Origin: Mycolicibacterium pyrenivorans
GTDB lineage: Bacteria > Actinomycetota > Actinomycetes > Mycobacteriales > Mycobacteriaceae
NCBI RefSeq assembly: GCF_025821625.1
Contig: NZ_JACKSH010000101.1
Span: 37,624 to 101,623, forward strand
Reading direction: 5' to 3'
DNA length: 64,000 bases
Shown here: piece by piece, positions 28,508-38,436 of the stretch
Numbering within the stretch: position 1 is the first letter of the stretch
Layout: each line of letters starts with the position of its first letter
Program-made: the position numbers and the translations under genes
The notes under the pieces: model-generated
Database searches by the model: none
Seen by the model: the letters and a program-made list of their open reading frames with translations, nothing else
What the model was told of the DNA's origin: nothing

Positions 28508-29033
28508 CCACCAGGAGTCGGCCGACGAGTCCGCCAAGCGCGCGGAGCAGGCGCGGGCGCTGTGCCTGCGCCTGCTCACTGCGCGGGCGCGGACCCGTGC
28601 CGAGTTGGAGGGACAGCTCGCCAAGCGCGGCTACCCCGACGACATCAGTGCCGAGGTGCTGGACCGATTGGCGCAGGTCGGGCTGGTCGACGACGAGGAC
28701 TTCGCCGAACAGTGGGTGCGATCACGGCGCGCCAATGCGGGAAAAGGCAAGCGCGCCTTGGCCGCCGAGCTGCGGACCAAGGGTGTCGACAACGAGGTGA
28801 TCACTGCCGCGCTGGCGGACATCGACGCGGGAGCCGAGCGGACGATGGCCGAAAAACTGGTTCGGGACAAGCTGCGCCGCGAGAAGCTCGGCGATCCCGA
28901 CGACAGGGACATCGAGAACAAGGTGACCCGCCGGCTCGTCGGGATGCTGGCGCGGCGCGGCTACAGCCAGAGCTTGGCCCTCGATGTCGTGACCACGGAA
29001 CTGGCGAATGAGAGGGAGCGCCGCAGGGTTTAG
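28476..29033 (+). CDS. recX: RecA regulator RecX
   Basis: A 185-residue all-helical protein that binds RecA filaments and inhibits strand exchange and ATPase. Family features: [23 protein letters not shown] near residues 25-47, [13 protein letters not shown] and the C-terminal [13 protein letters not shown]. The ATG lies inside the last codons of recA (32-base overlap, different frame), the standard mycobacterial arrangement, so RecX synthesis depends on translation of the spliced recA message. Confidence 0.95.
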   Translation: MTSFPLPSTSSHQESADESAKRAEQARALCLRLLTARARTRAELEGQLAKRGYPDDISAEVLDRLAQVGLVDDEDFAEQWVRSRRANAGKGKRALAAELRTKGVDNEVITAALADIDAGAERTMAEKLVRDKLRREKLGDPDDRDIENKVTRRLVGMLARRGYSQSLALDVVTTELANERERRRV

Positions 29034-29124
29034 CGGTGGTGATCGCTTCGTCCCCTTCTCACATTATTGGGTAACCCGGGGCTTGCGGCAAGACCCGGGT
29101 GTGGTCGCAGAATCGCCTGTCGTG

Positions 29125-30651
29125 ATGACAACTTCGCAGAACGACCGTGGACCCGAGACCGCCGCAGACGACCACTCCGTGGTCATCGCGGGCGGTGGGC
29201 CGACCGGGTTGATGCTCGCCGCTGAACTGGCGCTGGCGGGTGTCGACGCCGCGATCGTCGAACGCCGACCCGATCAGGAACTGATCGGCGCCCGCGCGGG
29301 AGGGCTGCACTCGCGGACCCTGGAGGTGCTCGACCAGCGCGGCGTCGTCGAGCGCTTCCTGACCGAGGGGGAGACCGCGCAACTGGCCGGTTTCGCGTGG
29401 AATCGCCTGGACATCAGCGACTTTCCGACAAGGCACCCCTACGGGCTCGCGCTGTGGCAGGTCCACATCGAGCGCATCCTGGCCACCTGGGTGGACGAGT
29501 TGGCGGTGCGGGTCTACCGGGGAACCGAAGTCACCGGTATCGCGCAGGACAGGTACGGCGTCGACGTCGCCGTGTCCGACGGACCGGCGCTACGTGCCCG
29601 GTATCTCGTGGGTTGCGACGGTGGACGCAGCCTGGTCCGCAAGGCCGCGGGCATCGGCTTCCCGGGGTGGGAGCCGACGATGAGCTACCTGCTCGCCGAG
29701 GCGCAGATCGCCCCGGCGCCCGGTGTGGAACCGACGTGGGGGATCCGTCAGGACAGCCTCGGCGTGCACTCGATGAGCAGATCGTCCGACGACGGATCGG
29801 TGCGCATGATGGTGACCGAGGAGCACGTCGGTCCACTCGACGATCCCTCGCTGACCGACCTGCGTGACGGGCTCACCGCGGCCTACGGCACCGACTTCGG
29901 GGTGCACACACCCCGGTGGATCACGAGGTTCACCGATACCGCCCGGCAGGCGGCGACCTACCGCAAGGGACGGGTGCTCCTGGCCGGCGACGCCGCGCAC
30001 ATCCACCACTCCGTGGGTGGGCAGGGCCTCAACACCGGTGTGCAGGACGCGGTGAACCTCGGCTGGAAGCTTGCTCAGGTGATCAAGGGGACCTCGCCGG
30101 AGAGCCTGCTGGACGCCTACCATGCTGAGCGCCACCCGGTCGCTGCCCACGTGCTGCGCAACACGATGGCTCAGCTCGCGCTCCTGATGCGTCCCGACGA
30201 CCGCACCAATGCGTTGGGCGACACCGTCTCCGAACTCCTCGGCATGGACGGGCCCCGCAAGCGATTCGGTGCCATGATGTCCGGTCTGGATATTCGCTAC
30301 GACGTGGGTGAGGGGCATCCGCTGCTCGGTCGTCGCATGCCCGATCTGGACCTGACGATCGGTGACCGGCGCCTGCGTCTGTACACGCTGCTGCACGAGG
30401 CGCGGCCCGTCCTGCTCAACCTCGGCAGACCTGGTGCCCTCGACATCACCGGCCGGGAGAGTCGGGTGCAGCTGATCGACGCGAGATGTGCCGGGGTGTG
30501 GGAGCTTCCGGTGATCGGCGAGGTTGCTGCTCCCACCGCATTGCTGATCCGGCCCGACGGACATGTCGCCTGGGTCGGCGACGGCTCGGTGACCGGGCTG
30601 ACCGGCGCGCTCACCACCTGGTTCGGGGCGCCCGAGCCAGCGCGGCGGTGA
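29125..30651 (+). CDS. class A FAD-dependent aromatic monooxygenase (Rox/RdmE-like)
   Basis: A 508-residue flavoprotein monooxygenase. It has the N-terminal dinucleotide fold VVIAGGGPTGLMLAAELALAG, split here as VIAGGGPTG and the following helix, the DG motif LVGCDGGRSLVRKAAG and the second FAD motif GRVLLAGDAAHIHHSVGGQG, then a thioredoxin-like C-terminal domain ending RPDGHVAWVGDGS. The pattern is close to polyketide hydroxylases and rifampicin monooxygenases, which hydroxylate aromatic rings using NADPH and O2. An ATG at 29125 directly follows an in-frame GTG. The actual substrate is not readable. Its 3' end overlaps the convergent next gene by 41 bases. Confidence 0.87.
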   Translation: MTTSQNDRGPETAADDHSVVIAGGGPTGLMLAAELALAGVDAAIVERRPDQELIGARAGGLHSRTLEVLDQRGVVERFLTEGETAQLAGFAWNRLDISDFPTRHPYGLALWQVHIERILATWVDELAVRVYRGTEVTGIAQDRYGVDVAVSDGPALRARYLVGCDGGRSLVRKAAGIGFPGWEPTMSYLLAEAQIAPAPGVEPTWGIRQDSLGVHSMSRSSDDGSVRMMVTEEHVGPLDDPSLTDLRDGLTAAYGTDFGVHTPRWITRFTDTARQAATYRKGRVLLAGDAAHIHHSVGGQGLNTGVQDAVNLGWKLAQVIKGTSPESLLDAYHAERHPVAAHVLRNTMAQLALLMRPDDRTNALGDTVSELLGMDGPRKRFGAMMSGLDIRYDVGEGHPLLGRRMPDLDLTIGDRRLRLYTLLHEARPVLLNLGRPGALDITGRESRVQLIDARCAGVWELPVIGEVAAPTALLIRPDGHVAWVGDGSVTGLTGALTTWFGAPEPARR

Positions 30652-30892
30652 ACCCGGTGAAGTCCATGTTCAGGTCTCGGGTGATCAGCCGGCGCACTGC
30701 GATCACGGCCACCGTTCCTGCGATCGTCGCCCAGGATTGGTCGACGCCGAGCCGGAGCAGGCCCGCGGCGAGGAACATATCGAGCATCACGCGCAGTGCG
30801 AGCAACGGATGGCGGAACGCGGCGAGCGCGGCGAGGCCGAGCAGGATTCCGGCGACACCGAAGGCCCATGAGGCGACGGCGACCAGGTTCAT
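30611..30892 (-). CDS. small membrane protein of unknown function
   Basis: A 93-residue protein with an N-terminal hydrophobic pair of helices (about residues 2-45) and a further one (about 52-70), ending in a basic tail. It starts MNLVAVASWAFGVAGILLGL. I do not recognise a characterised family. It overlaps the DUF1622 gene by 4 bases (ATGA type), so the two are probably made together and may form one membrane complex. Its last 41 bases overlap the end of the monooxygenase on the other strand. Confidence 0.7.
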   Translation of the reverse strand: MNLVAVASWAFGVAGILLGLAALAAFRHPLLALRVMLDMFLAAGLLRLGVDQSWATIAGTVAVIAVRRLITRDLNMDFTGFTAALARAPRTRW

Positions 30893-31305
30893 GGGGCCGG
30901 CGGCGGTTCGGCGGGAGAGCGCGGCGGCGACTTCTCCAGCTCGATCTCGCGCTGCTCCTGGGCGATCTCACGGGTCAGCGAGTAGTTCAGCAGCGTGCGG
31001 ATGGTGGCGATCGCCGCCAGCTTGCCGATCTCCTCGAATGACGGTGAGATCGCCGTCCGCAGCACGTCGGCGGCGAGCTGGAACTCCAGGCCCAGCACCA
31101 GGAATCGGGCCAGCGACAGTCGCACCGCCGAGAACTGGCTGATGTTGCGGCGCGCCAGAGCGACGGCGAACTTCGCGATCGCGACGATCGCACCGATCAT
31201 GATGACGACGGCGCCGCAGGCCTCGATGAGCCGCACCATCAGGTCGACCATGTCGCGCAGCGCCCACTCGGGCAGTATCTCGAATGCGTGCCAGGACTGG
31301 ATCAT
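30889..31305 (-). CDS. DUF1622 membrane protein
   Basis: A 138-residue protein starting MIQSWHAFEILPEWAL. It has a membrane helix near residues 18-45, then a conserved block LARFLVLGLEFQLAADVLRTA (long form split by family convention) and IRTLLNYSLTREI, matching DUF1622. The function is unknown; family members occur near mechanosensitive and ion-transport genes. The C-terminus is Pro/Glu rich. It is the downstream neighbour of gluD with 28 bases between, and may be cotranscribed with the transporter or only adjacent. Confidence 0.8.
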   Translation of the reverse strand: MIQSWHAFEILPEWALRDMVDLMVRLIEACGAVVIMIGAIVAIAKFAVALARRNISQFSAVRLSLARFLVLGLEFQLAADVLRTAISPSFEEIGKLAAIATIRTLLNYSLTREIAQEQREIELEKSPPRSPAEPPPAP

Positions 31306-31333
31306 GTCAGGGTCGGGGTGCGCACCGCGACGG

Positions 31334-32215
31334 TCATACGACCTTCGCCCCCGGCACGCCCTCCTGCTCGACCGCGTCGGGCTCCATCGGGGCACCGCCG
31401 CGCTGCGCTCTTCGCATGCGCATTTCGAGCCGTGTCGCGAACCACGACAGCGCGAAGTTGACGCTGATCATCAGCAGCGCGATGACGATCAACGCCGGAA
31501 TGTAGTTGCCGTAAGACGAACCGACGACCGTGCCCTGGCGCACCATCTCGACGAACGTGATCTGGTAACCGATCGCGGTGTCCTTGAGCACGACCACCAG
31601 CTGGGAGATCAGCACCGGCAGCATCGACGTGACCGCCTGGGGGAGCAGGATCGCCCGCATCGTCTGCCCCGACGTCAGCCCCAACGCCGCTGCCGCCTCG
31701 CCCTGTCCGCGGGGCAGCGCGCGCACGCCGGCCCGCACGATCTCGGCGATGACGGCGCCGTTGTAGAGCGTCAGACCGGTGATGACACCGGCCAACGCCA
31801 GGTATTGGGACTGGAACACGCCATAGAAGGCGTACAGGAAGTAGGCGAAGATCATCATGATCAGCACCGGCACCGCGCGGAAGAACTCGACGAACACCGA
31901 CGACGCCCAGCGGATCCCGGTGTGTCTCGACATGCGGCCCACACCGAGGAGGAAGCCCAAGACCAGTGCCAAAGCGATCGACACCACGGCCGCCGTGAGC
32001 GTGCCCTGGATGCCCGGCAAGACGTAGGTGGTCCACAGATTCGACGTCAGGAAGGGCTCCCACTTCGCCGCGGTCAGCTGCCCCTTGGCCTCCAGCTGCG
32101 TGTAGACGACCCACGCGACCGCTGCGACGACGACAGCGGTGACCGCGCTGATGATGTGGTTACGCACCCGCGCGCGTCGTCCGGGCGCGTCGAACAGGAC
32201 CGAGGCGCTGCTCAT
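31334..32215 (-). CDS. gluD: glutamate ABC transporter permease GluD
   Basis: A 293-residue polar amino-acid permease. An N-terminal membrane helix (about 22-42) precedes the permease core with about five helices and the EAA loop EAAAALGLTSGQTMRAILLPQA that contacts the ATPase. The C-terminal tail is charged. It is the last gene of gluABCD, the order known from Corynebacterium glutamicum, in which GluC and GluD form the membrane channel for glutamate uptake. It starts 28 bases after gluC. Substrate assignment rests on operon order and similarity of GluA and GluB. Confidence 0.9.
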   Translation of the reverse strand: MSSASVLFDAPGRRARVRNHIISAVTAVVVAAVAWVVYTQLEAKGQLTAAKWEPFLTSNLWTTYVLPGIQGTLTAAVVSIALALVLGFLLGVGRMSRHTGIRWASSVFVEFFRAVPVLIMMIFAYFLYAFYGVFQSQYLALAGVITGLTLYNGAVIAEIVRAGVRALPRGQGEAAAALGLTSGQTMRAILLPQAVTSMLPVLISQLVVVLKDTAIGYQITFVEMVRQGTVVGSSYGNYIPALIVIALLMISVNFALSWFATRLEMRMRRAQRGGAPMEPDAVEQEGVPGAKVV

Positions 32216-32243
32216 GATCGTCCGTTCTTCGCGTAAGCGCTCA

Positions 32244-32927
32244 TCATGTCTGCGACACCGCCATGCGCTTGCCCAGCCAGCCGAAGAACAGCCCCAGCGG
32301 CAGCGTGAGGACGACGAAACCGGCCGCGAAGATGCCGCCGACGACCAACACCGCCGCGGTGTTCTCGATCATCTCCTTCATCAACAGCGCGGCCTCGGCC
32401 ACGCCGATCGCCGAGGCGATGGTCGTGTTCTTCGTCAGGGCGATCAACACCGACCCCATCGGGATGATGACCGCGCGAAACGCCTGCGGCAGCAGCACGA
32501 TTGTCAGGTTCTGCCCGAACGTCAGGCCGAGGGACCTGGCCGCCTCGGCCTGACCGAGAGGCACCGTGTTGACTCCCGACCGGACCGTCTCGCACACGAA
32601 CGCCGCGGTGTAGACCGTCAAACCGAGCATTGCCAGCCGGAAACCGCTGTCTGAGATGAACGTCGCCGACTGCCGATCGGCCAGCGTGATGCCCAGCGTC
32701 TGCGACAGCCCGAACGAGCAGAACAGGATGATCAGGGTCAGCGGGGTGTTGCGCACGACGTTGACATAGCTCGTGCCGATCCAGTTGAGCATCGGCACCG
32801 GTGCCAGCCGCATCGCGGCCAGCACCGTGCCGATGACGAGTGCACCGATCGCCGAGAACACCGTCAGCTGGATGGTCGTCCAGAACGCGGCGAAGATCTC
32901 CTCGCGATACTCGGTGAAAACCTCCAC
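32244..32927 (-). CDS. gluC: glutamate ABC transporter permease GluC
   Basis: A 227-residue permease with five membrane helices and the ATPase-contact loop EAARSLGLTFGQNLTIVLLPQA. It starts MEVFTEYREEIFAAFWTTIQ. The family feature VRNTPLTLIILF is present. It pairs with GluD. It lies between gluB (30-base gap) and gluD (28-base gap) on the minus strand. The neighbouring gluB and gluA assign the system to glutamate or a related polar amino acid. Confidence 0.92.
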   Translation of the reverse strand: MEVFTEYREEIFAAFWTTIQLTVFSAIGALVIGTVLAAMRLAPVPMLNWIGTSYVNVVRNTPLTLIILFCSFGLSQTLGITLADRQSATFISDSGFRLAMLGLTVYTAAFVCETVRSGVNTVPLGQAEAARSLGLTFGQNLTIVLLPQAFRAVIIPMGSVLIALTKNTTIASAIGVAEAALLMKEMIENTAAVLVVGGIFAAGFVVLTLPLGLFFGWLGKRMAVSQT

Positions 32928-32957
32928 TGATGAACCCTCTGGTTACCCGGCCCGTCC

Positions 32958-33785
32958 TCAGTTGTCGAGCGGCGGCGGGGTCGGCGCGGTGATACCGGCG
33001 GGCCCGAGGTTCTTGTCGAACGCCTCTTTCCAGGCCCCGCTGTCTTCCATCTTCTTGAGTGCGTCATTGATCTTGGTGCGCATCTCGGTGTCGTCCTTTT
33101 TCAGGCCGATGCCGTAGCGCTCCTCGGAGAACGGCTCACCGACGATCTTGAACGCGCCCGGAGACTGTGCGGCGTAGCCCGCGAGGATGACCTCGTCGGT
33201 GGTGACGGCGTCCACCGCGCCGTTCTTGAGCGCCTCGATGCACGCCGAGTAGGTGTCGTACTGCTGCAGCTGCACGCCGGGATATTCGTCCTTGATCTTC
33301 TGTGCCGGTGTGGACCCCGACACCGAGCACAGGATCTTGTTGTTCTCCAGTGACGATGCGCCGGTGATGTCGTTGCTGTCCGAGCGCACCAGCAGGCTCT
33401 GCCCGGTGATCAGGTACGGGCCGGCGAAGTCGACCTTCTCCTTACGGGAGTCGGTGATCGAGTACGTCGCCGCGATGAAGCTGACCTGGCCGTTCTGAAT
33501 GAGGTTCTCGCGCTGCGCCGACGGGGCTTCCTTCCACTCGATCTTGTCGGGCGCGTAGCCGAGTTCGCCGGCGACATACGTGGCCACGTCGACATCGAAG
33601 CCGCTCATCGTGCCGTCGGGGTTCTTCATCCCGAGGCCCGGCTGGTCGAACTTGGTGCCGATGACGATCGAGTCGCCGCCGCCGCCTCCGCCGCCGCACG
33701 CGGTCGCGGCGAGGGGAAGAGCGACGGCCAGGGCGAGTGCACCGATGACGCGCTTGGACATGGGTATCGCAAACCTCGGAGACAT
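32958..33785 (-). CDS. gluB: glutamate-binding lipoprotein GluB
   Basis: A 275-residue solute-binding protein of the SBP_bac_3 type. The signal peptide ends in the lipobox LAATAC followed by a glycine run, so it is a lipoprotein on the outer face of the membrane. The amino-acid-binding fold is seen in MSGFDVDVATYVAGELGY, RKEKVDFAGPYLITGQSLLV and GAVDAVTTDEVIL. The ATG at 33785 is preferred, with AAAGGA 9 bases upstream; an internal ATG at 33761 would still leave a full signal peptide. It lies between gluA and gluC. Confidence 0.92.
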   Translation of the reverse strand: MSPRFAIPMSKRVIGALALAVALPLAATACGGGGGGGDSIVIGTKFDQPGLGMKNPDGTMSGFDVDVATYVAGELGYAPDKIEWKEAPSAQRENLIQNGQVSFIAATYSITDSRKEKVDFAGPYLITGQSLLVRSDSNDITGASSLENNKILCSVSGSTPAQKIKDEYPGVQLQQYDTYSACIEALKNGAVDAVTTDEVILAGYAAQSPGAFKIVGEPFSEERYGIGLKKDDTEMRTKINDALKKMEDSGAWKEAFDKNLGPAGITAPTPPPLDN

Positions 33786-33831
33786 TTGTGGGTGTTTCCT
33801 TTCGCCGGAGCGGGTGGTGTTGATGTGGTGG

Positions 33832-34584
33832 TCAGTGATGGAGAATCTTGCCCAGAAAGTCCTTGGCGCGGTCGGTCTGGGGATTGTCGAAGAACTGCAC
33901 GGGTTCTGCGTCCTCGAGGATGGCGCCGTCGGACATGAACACCACGCGGTTGGCGGCCCGTCGCGCGAACCCCATCTCGTGGGTGACCACCACCATCGTC
34001 ATCCCGTCGGTGGCCAGCGCGACCATCACCGAGAGGACTTCGTTGATCATCTCGGGGTCCAGTGCGCTGGTCGGTTCGTCGAACAGCATCACCTTGGGGT
34101 TCATCGCCAGTGAGCGGGCGATCGCGACTCGCTGCTGCTGGCCGCCGGACAGCTGGGCCGGGTACTTGTCGGCCTGGTTGGCCACACCGACCCGCTCGAG
34201 CAGGCTCATCGCCTTCTCCCGCGCCTCCGTCTTCGACGCCTTGCGGACCTTCATCGGTGCCAGCGCCACATTCTCGACAATTGTCTTGTGCGCGAACAGA
34301 TTGAAGGACTGGAACACCATGCCGACGTCGGACCGCAACTGGGCGAGCTTGCGGCCCTCCTCCGGCAGCACCTGGCCGTCGATCGCGATGGTGCCCGAAT
34401 CTATCGTCTCCAAGCGGTTGATGGTGCGGCACAACGTCGACTTGCCTGAGCCCGACGGTCCCAGCACGACGACGACCTGCCCCTTGGCGACTTCGAGGTT
34501 GATGTCCTTGAGCACGTGGAGCTCGCCGAAGTGCTTGTCGACCGACTTCATCGAGATCATCGGCACTGCCGAGGCGCTCTCCAT
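33832..34584 (-). CDS. gluA: glutamate ABC transporter ATPase GluA
   Basis: A 250-residue ABC ATPase. Walker [11 protein letters not shown]-loop VFQSFNLF, signature LSGGQQQR, Walker [15 protein letters not shown] and switch histidine VTHEMGFA are all present. Sequence and length are close to C. glutamicum GluA, which drives glutamate uptake. The ATG at 34584 lies 8 bases after a TAAGGT -10 box, suggesting a leaderless start; an alternative ATG at 34560 (MISMKSVD) would give 242 residues, matching the Corynebacterium length. It is the first gene of the operon and diverges from miaB. Confidence 0.93.
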   Translation of the reverse strand: MESASAVPMISMKSVDKHFGELHVLKDINLEVAKGQVVVVLGPSGSGKSTLCRTINRLETIDSGTIAIDGQVLPEEGRKLAQLRSDVGMVFQSFNLFAHKTIVENVALAPMKVRKASKTEAREKAMSLLERVGVANQADKYPAQLSGGQQQRVAIARSLAMNPKVMLFDEPTSALDPEMINEVLSVMVALATDGMTMVVVTHEMGFARRAANRVVFMSDGAILEDAEPVQFFDNPQTDRAKDFLGKILHH

Positions 34585-34698
34585 GGGAGGAGACCTTACC
34601 CAGGGAACGCTCAACTCGCCCGGAACTCGGCAATCCGCCCAGATCACCGCGGGCAGGCATGCGTTCAGTGCCGTTTCACCAGTGACGGGCCCGCTACG

Positions 34699-34711
34699 TA
34701 GGATGGTCGCC
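34699..34711 (+). promoter_or_regulatory. -10 box for leaderless miaB transcript
   Basis: TAGGAT at 34699-34704 followed by 7 bases and GTG at 34712. This spacing favours the GTG over the ATG at 34703, which overlaps the box itself. Confidence 0.5.
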
Positions 34712-36253
34712 GTGACTTCGATGGTGACGCAGCAGGCGTACGGGGCGACCGCCGTTCGTCGCGCCGACGACGCCGCGCGCACCTACCAGGTCCGGACCTA
34801 CGGCTGCCAGATGAACGTGCACGACTCCGAGCGCCTCGCCGGGCTGCTGGAGGCCGCCGGCTACCGGCGCGCCGCCGACGGCAGCGACGCCGACGTCGTG
34901 GTGTTCAACACCTGCGCGGTGCGGGAGAACGCCGACAACAAGCTGTACGGCAACCTCAGCCACCTGGCGCCGCGCAAGCAGTCCGAGCCGAACATGCAGA
35001 TCGCCGTCGGTGGCTGCCTGGCGCAGAAGGACCGGGACGCGGTGCTGCGCAAGGCGCCGTGGGTCGACGTGGTGTTCGGCACCCACAACATCGGCTCGCT
35101 GCCCGCGCTGCTCGACCGGGCACGGCACAACCGGGTCGCGCAGGTCGAAATCGCCGAAGCGCTGCAGGAATTCCCCTCGGCCCTCCCGGCCAGTCGCGAA
35201 TCATCTTACGCTGCTTGGGTTTCCATCTCGGTTGGCTGCAACAACACCTGCACGTTCTGCATCGTCCCCGCACTGCGGGGCAAGGAGGTGGATCGCCGGC
35301 CCGGTGACGTGCTCGCCGAGGTCCAGACCCTGGTCGACCAGGGTGTCCTCGAGATCACGCTGCTGGGACAGAACGTCAACGCCTACGGTGTCTCGTTTGC
35401 TGACCAGGCGCAGCCCCGCGACCGGGGCGCATTCGCCAAGTTGCTGCGGGCGTGCGGTCACATCGACGGCCTGGAACGGGTGCGGTTCACCTCACCGCAT
35501 CCCGCGGAGTTCACCGACGACGTCATCGAGGCGATGGCCGAAACACCCAATGTGTGTCCGACCCTGCACATGCCGCTGCAGTCGGGTTCCGACCGCATCC
35601 TGCGCACGATGCGACGGTCCTACCGCGCCGAGCGCTACCTGGGCATCATCGACCGCGTCCGCGCCGCGATTCCGCACGCGGCGATCACCACCGACCTGAT
35701 CGTCGGGTTCCCGGGAGAAACCGAGGAGGACTTCCAGGCGACCCTCGACGTCGTCGCGGCCGCGCGCTTCTCCAGCGCGTTCACCTTCCAATACTCCAAG
35801 CGGCCCGGCACACCGGCTGCCGATCTGGATGGTCAGGTGCCCAAAGCCGTTGTGTCCGAGCGGTATCAGCGACTGATCGATCTTCAGGAGCGAATCTCCC
35901 TCGAGGAGAACACCGCTCAGATCGGGCGCACGGTCGAACTGCTGGTCGCCACCGGTGAGGGCCGCAAGGACGCCAGCACCGCGCGCATGTCGGGACGGGC
36001 CCGTGACGGCAGGTTGGTGCACTTCGCCCCAGGCGAGGCCGGTCAGATCCGGCCCGGCGACGTCGTCGTCACCACCGTCACCGGCGCCGCTCCGCACCAC
36101 CTCATCGCCGACGCCGGCCTCATCGGTCACCGTCGCACCCGCGCCGGGGACGCCCACGCCGCGGGGGAGAAGCCCCGCACCGGCGTCGGGCTCGGCATGC
36201 CGGGCGTCGGCGTTCCCGAAGCGGGACCCGCGACCGTGGGGTGTGCACCGTGA
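34712..36253 (+). CDS. miaB: tRNA-2-methylthio-N6-dimethylallyladenosine synthase MiaB
   Basis: A 513-residue radical-SAM methylthiotransferase that completes the ms2i6A37 modification begun by MiaA. The N-terminal cluster cysteines lie in [15 protein letters not shown] and VGGCLAQ; the radical-SAM motif is [14 protein letters not shown]; a TRAM domain follows near the C-terminus ([16 protein letters not shown]). The GTG at 34712 fits a leaderless transcript. It ends in a GTGA overlap with the next membrane protein. miaA is in the same gene group about 4 kb downstream. An extra Gly/Pro-rich tail of about 40 residues follows TRAM. Confidence 0.95.
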   Translation: MTSMVTQQAYGATAVRRADDAARTYQVRTYGCQMNVHDSERLAGLLEAAGYRRAADGSDADVVVFNTCAVRENADNKLYGNLSHLAPRKQSEPNMQIAVGGCLAQKDRDAVLRKAPWVDVVFGTHNIGSLPALLDRARHNRVAQVEIAEALQEFPSALPASRESSYAAWVSISVGCNNTCTFCIVPALRGKEVDRRPGDVLAEVQTLVDQGVLEITLLGQNVNAYGVSFADQAQPRDRGAFAKLLRACGHIDGLERVRFTSPHPAEFTDDVIEAMAETPNVCPTLHMPLQSGSDRILRTMRRSYRAERYLGIIDRVRAAIPHAAITTDLIVGFPGETEEDFQATLDVVAAARFSSAFTFQYSKRPGTPAADLDGQVPKAVVSERYQRLIDLQERISLEENTAQIGRTVELLVATGEGRKDASTARMSGRARDGRLVHFAPGEAGQIRPGDVVVTTVTGAAPHHLIADAGLIGHRRTRAGDAHAAGEKPRTGVGLGMPGVGVPEAGPATVGCAP

Positions 36254-36846
36254 GCTCGCAACCCGGCGGCGAGCACGAGTTCGACGACTTCAAGGGTGAC
36301 CTCGAAGACGCCGAGCGGCGCGTCGCGCGCGAGATCGAGCCCGGCGCGCGGGCGTTGGCGATCTCGGTCTTCGTGTTCGTCCTGCTGGTGACGCTCGTGC
36401 TGCCGCACACCGGCGGGGCCAGAGGCCTCGACGTGCTCGTGGGTTCCGACGCGGCGATCGAGAACGGCATCGCGTTGCCGTCGCGCGTGTTCACCTGGCT
36501 GGCGCTCGTCTTCGGTGTCGTATTCTCGATGCTGGCGCTGGTGACCCGCAGGTGGGCGCTGGCGTGGATCGCGCTGGCGGGTTCGACGGTGTCGTCGTTC
36601 CTGGGACTGCTGGCGGTGTGGTCACGCCAGACTGCTCCCGAACCGCACCCCGGCCCGGCCATCGGCCTGGTCCTGGCCTGGCTGGCCGTCATCCTGCTCG
36701 CCTACAACTGGGCAAGGGTGGTGCTGACCCGCTCCGCACTGCAGATGGCCACCGAAGAACATCGCCGCCGCCTGGCGGCCGAACGCCAGCACAAAGGACT
36801 GCTCGACGGCTACGGCGACGAGGACGACGGGCCCGCGAAAACCTGA
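36250..36846 (+). CDS. conserved mycobacterial membrane protein (Rv2732c-like)
   Basis: A 198-residue protein with a charged N-terminal tail (about 1-30) and four membrane helices (about 36-55, 78-98, 104-123 and 135-155), then a basic cytoplasmic tail ending in acidic DGYGDEDD. No enzymatic motif is seen. The GTG start overlaps the miaB stop as GTGA, so translation is coupled. It sits in the same place as Rv2732c of M. tuberculosis. Function unknown. Confidence 0.82.
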   Translation: MSSQPGGEHEFDDFKGDLEDAERRVAREIEPGARALAISVFVFVLLVTLVLPHTGGARGLDVLVGSDAAIENGIALPSRVFTWLALVFGVVFSMLALVTRRWALAWIALAGSTVSSFLGLLAVWSRQTAPEPHPGPAIGLVLAWLAVILLAYNWARVVLTRSALQMATEEHRRRLAAERQHKGLLDGYGDEDDGPAKT

Positions 36847-36851
36847 CCTGG

Positions 36852-38225
36852 TCAGCGCTTCCGGCTCAGCGCGTCGGCGGCCGCGTCGGCCCACTGTCGC
36901 CACTGCTCGGCGCTGGCCCGGGCCTGCTCGGCGTCCTTGGTGCGGCCCGCGGCCGCAGCCTTCTCCGCCTGCCGTTCGAACTGCTCGGCGCGGACCCGGA
37001 ACTGATCGGCGCGCGCCTGCGCCTCGGGATCGACCCCGCCGGTCGGGGTGTCGCGGATCTTCTTCTCGACCGCGCGCAGCCGTCGCTCCAGATCCGCGCT
37101 GCGTTCGCGGGGGACCTTGCCGATGGCGTCCCACCTGTCGCCGATGGAACGCAGCGCCGCGCGGGCTGCGTCCGGGTCGGCGGTGTCGAGCTTCTCGGCC
37201 TCGGCGAGCAGTGCCTCCTTGGCCGCGGCGTTGGCACGGAACTCGGCGTCGCGTTCCGCGGTGGCCGCGTTGCGCGCGGAGAAGAACCTGTCCTGCGCCG
37301 CCTTGAACCGGTGCCACAGCGCGTCGTCGACGTCCTTGGCGGCGCGCCCGGCCGCCTTCCATTCGGTGAGCAGATCACGGAAGGTCGCCGACGTGGTCCC
37401 CCAGTCGGTGGAGTCGCACAGTTCCTCCGCGCGCACGCACAGCGACTCCTTGGCCTGCTTGGCGCCGACGCGTTCCCGGTCGAGTTCGGCGAAGTGCGAG
37501 CCGCGGCGCCGGTTGAACGTCTCCCGTGCCGCCGAGTAGCGCTTCCACAGGGCGTCGTCGGTCTTGCGGTCCAGGCCGGTGATCGTCTTCCACTCGTCCA
37601 GGATGGCCCGCAGCCGGTCGCCTGCCGCCTTCCACTGCGTGGAATCGGCCGCCAACTCCTCCGCCTCGACGGCGAGCGCCTCCTTGCGGGCGGTCTGCGC
37701 GGCGCGGGCCTCCTCGCGCTTGGCCTTCTCCTCGGCGGTGGCACTGTCGGCGTGCTCGATGACCGCCTGCAGGCGCGCCGCCAGGGAGTCGACATCACCC
37801 AGGACGTGGGCCGTCGGCACCGTCTCGGCGAGCGTCGACGCAGCGGAACGGATCTTGCGGGCATCGCCGGCGCCGGACGCCAACCGCTGCTCCAGGAGCA
37901 TCACCTCGGTGTGCAGATCGTCGAAGCGCCGCCCGAAGTGCTCGTATGCCGCCTCGGTGTCGCCGGCCTGCCACTTCCCGATGGTGCGCTCACCGGACGC
38001 GGTGATCAGCCACACCGTGCCGTCGGGGTCGACACGGCCGAAGCGGTGGGGGTCGCTGGGGGGGACCACGCTGACGGCGGCAGGCTTGGCGGGGCCTGCG
38101 GGTCCTGGCCGAACAGCGCCCGGCCCCGGCCGAACGGTGCCCGGCCCCGGCCGCGCCGGACCAGGCTTCGGCTTGGGGGCGGGATGCTCGAAGTCCTGGG
38201 GATCGCCCGGGTCGGTGATCGTCAT
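36852..38225 (-). CDS. DUF349 repeat protein (Rv2731-like)
   Basis: A 457-residue helical protein. After a Pro/Gly-rich N-terminal tail with a tandem [14 protein letters not shown] repeat (about 18-45), it has several DUF349 units, each recognisable by W-K-x-A-G and D-x-x-L-W-x-R-F motifs ([63 protein letters not shown]). Long coiled coils are predicted. The family is widespread in actinobacteria, with unknown function. It converges on the Rv2732c-like gene (5 bases between stops). Confidence 0.88.
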   Translation of the reverse strand: MTITDPGDPQDFEHPAPKPKPGPARPGPGTVRPGPGAVRPGPAGPAKPAAVSVVPPSDPHRFGRVDPDGTVWLITASGERTIGKWQAGDTEAAYEHFGRRFDDLHTEVMLLEQRLASGAGDARKIRSAASTLAETVPTAHVLGDVDSLAARLQAVIEHADSATAEEKAKREEARAAQTARKEALAVEAEELAADSTQWKAAGDRLRAILDEWKTITGLDRKTDDALWKRYSAARETFNRRRGSHFAELDRERVGAKQAKESLCVRAEELCDSTDWGTTSATFRDLLTEWKAAGRAAKDVDDALWHRFKAAQDRFFSARNAATAERDAEFRANAAAKEALLAEAEKLDTADPDAARAALRSIGDRWDAIGKVPRERSADLERRLRAVEKKIRDTPTGGVDPEAQARADQFRVRAEQFERQAEKAAAAGRTKDAEQARASAEQWRQWADAAADALSRKR

Positions 38226-38436
38226 GTCCGTACCTCATGCCCTCCGCGCGGATACCCGCGCACCTGCCGCGCACCGCGGCGCCTACCAGCTGACTCACCG
38301 CCGACGGATCTCGAAGCCACCGAAAACCGTCGAACGGCGTAGCAGCCATTCAAACAGGTCACCGCCCGCCGCGCCCACGCCTTGGGTGGAGTGCCTGGTA
38401 TCTAGGCTCGGTGCGAATACTCACCGGAGGTGGTCG

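Noticed and set aside
38107..38162. A 21-bp tandem repeat as a regulatory element
   Set aside because: It encodes the Pro/Gly heptad repeat in the disordered start of the DUF349 protein and is best explained as coding.
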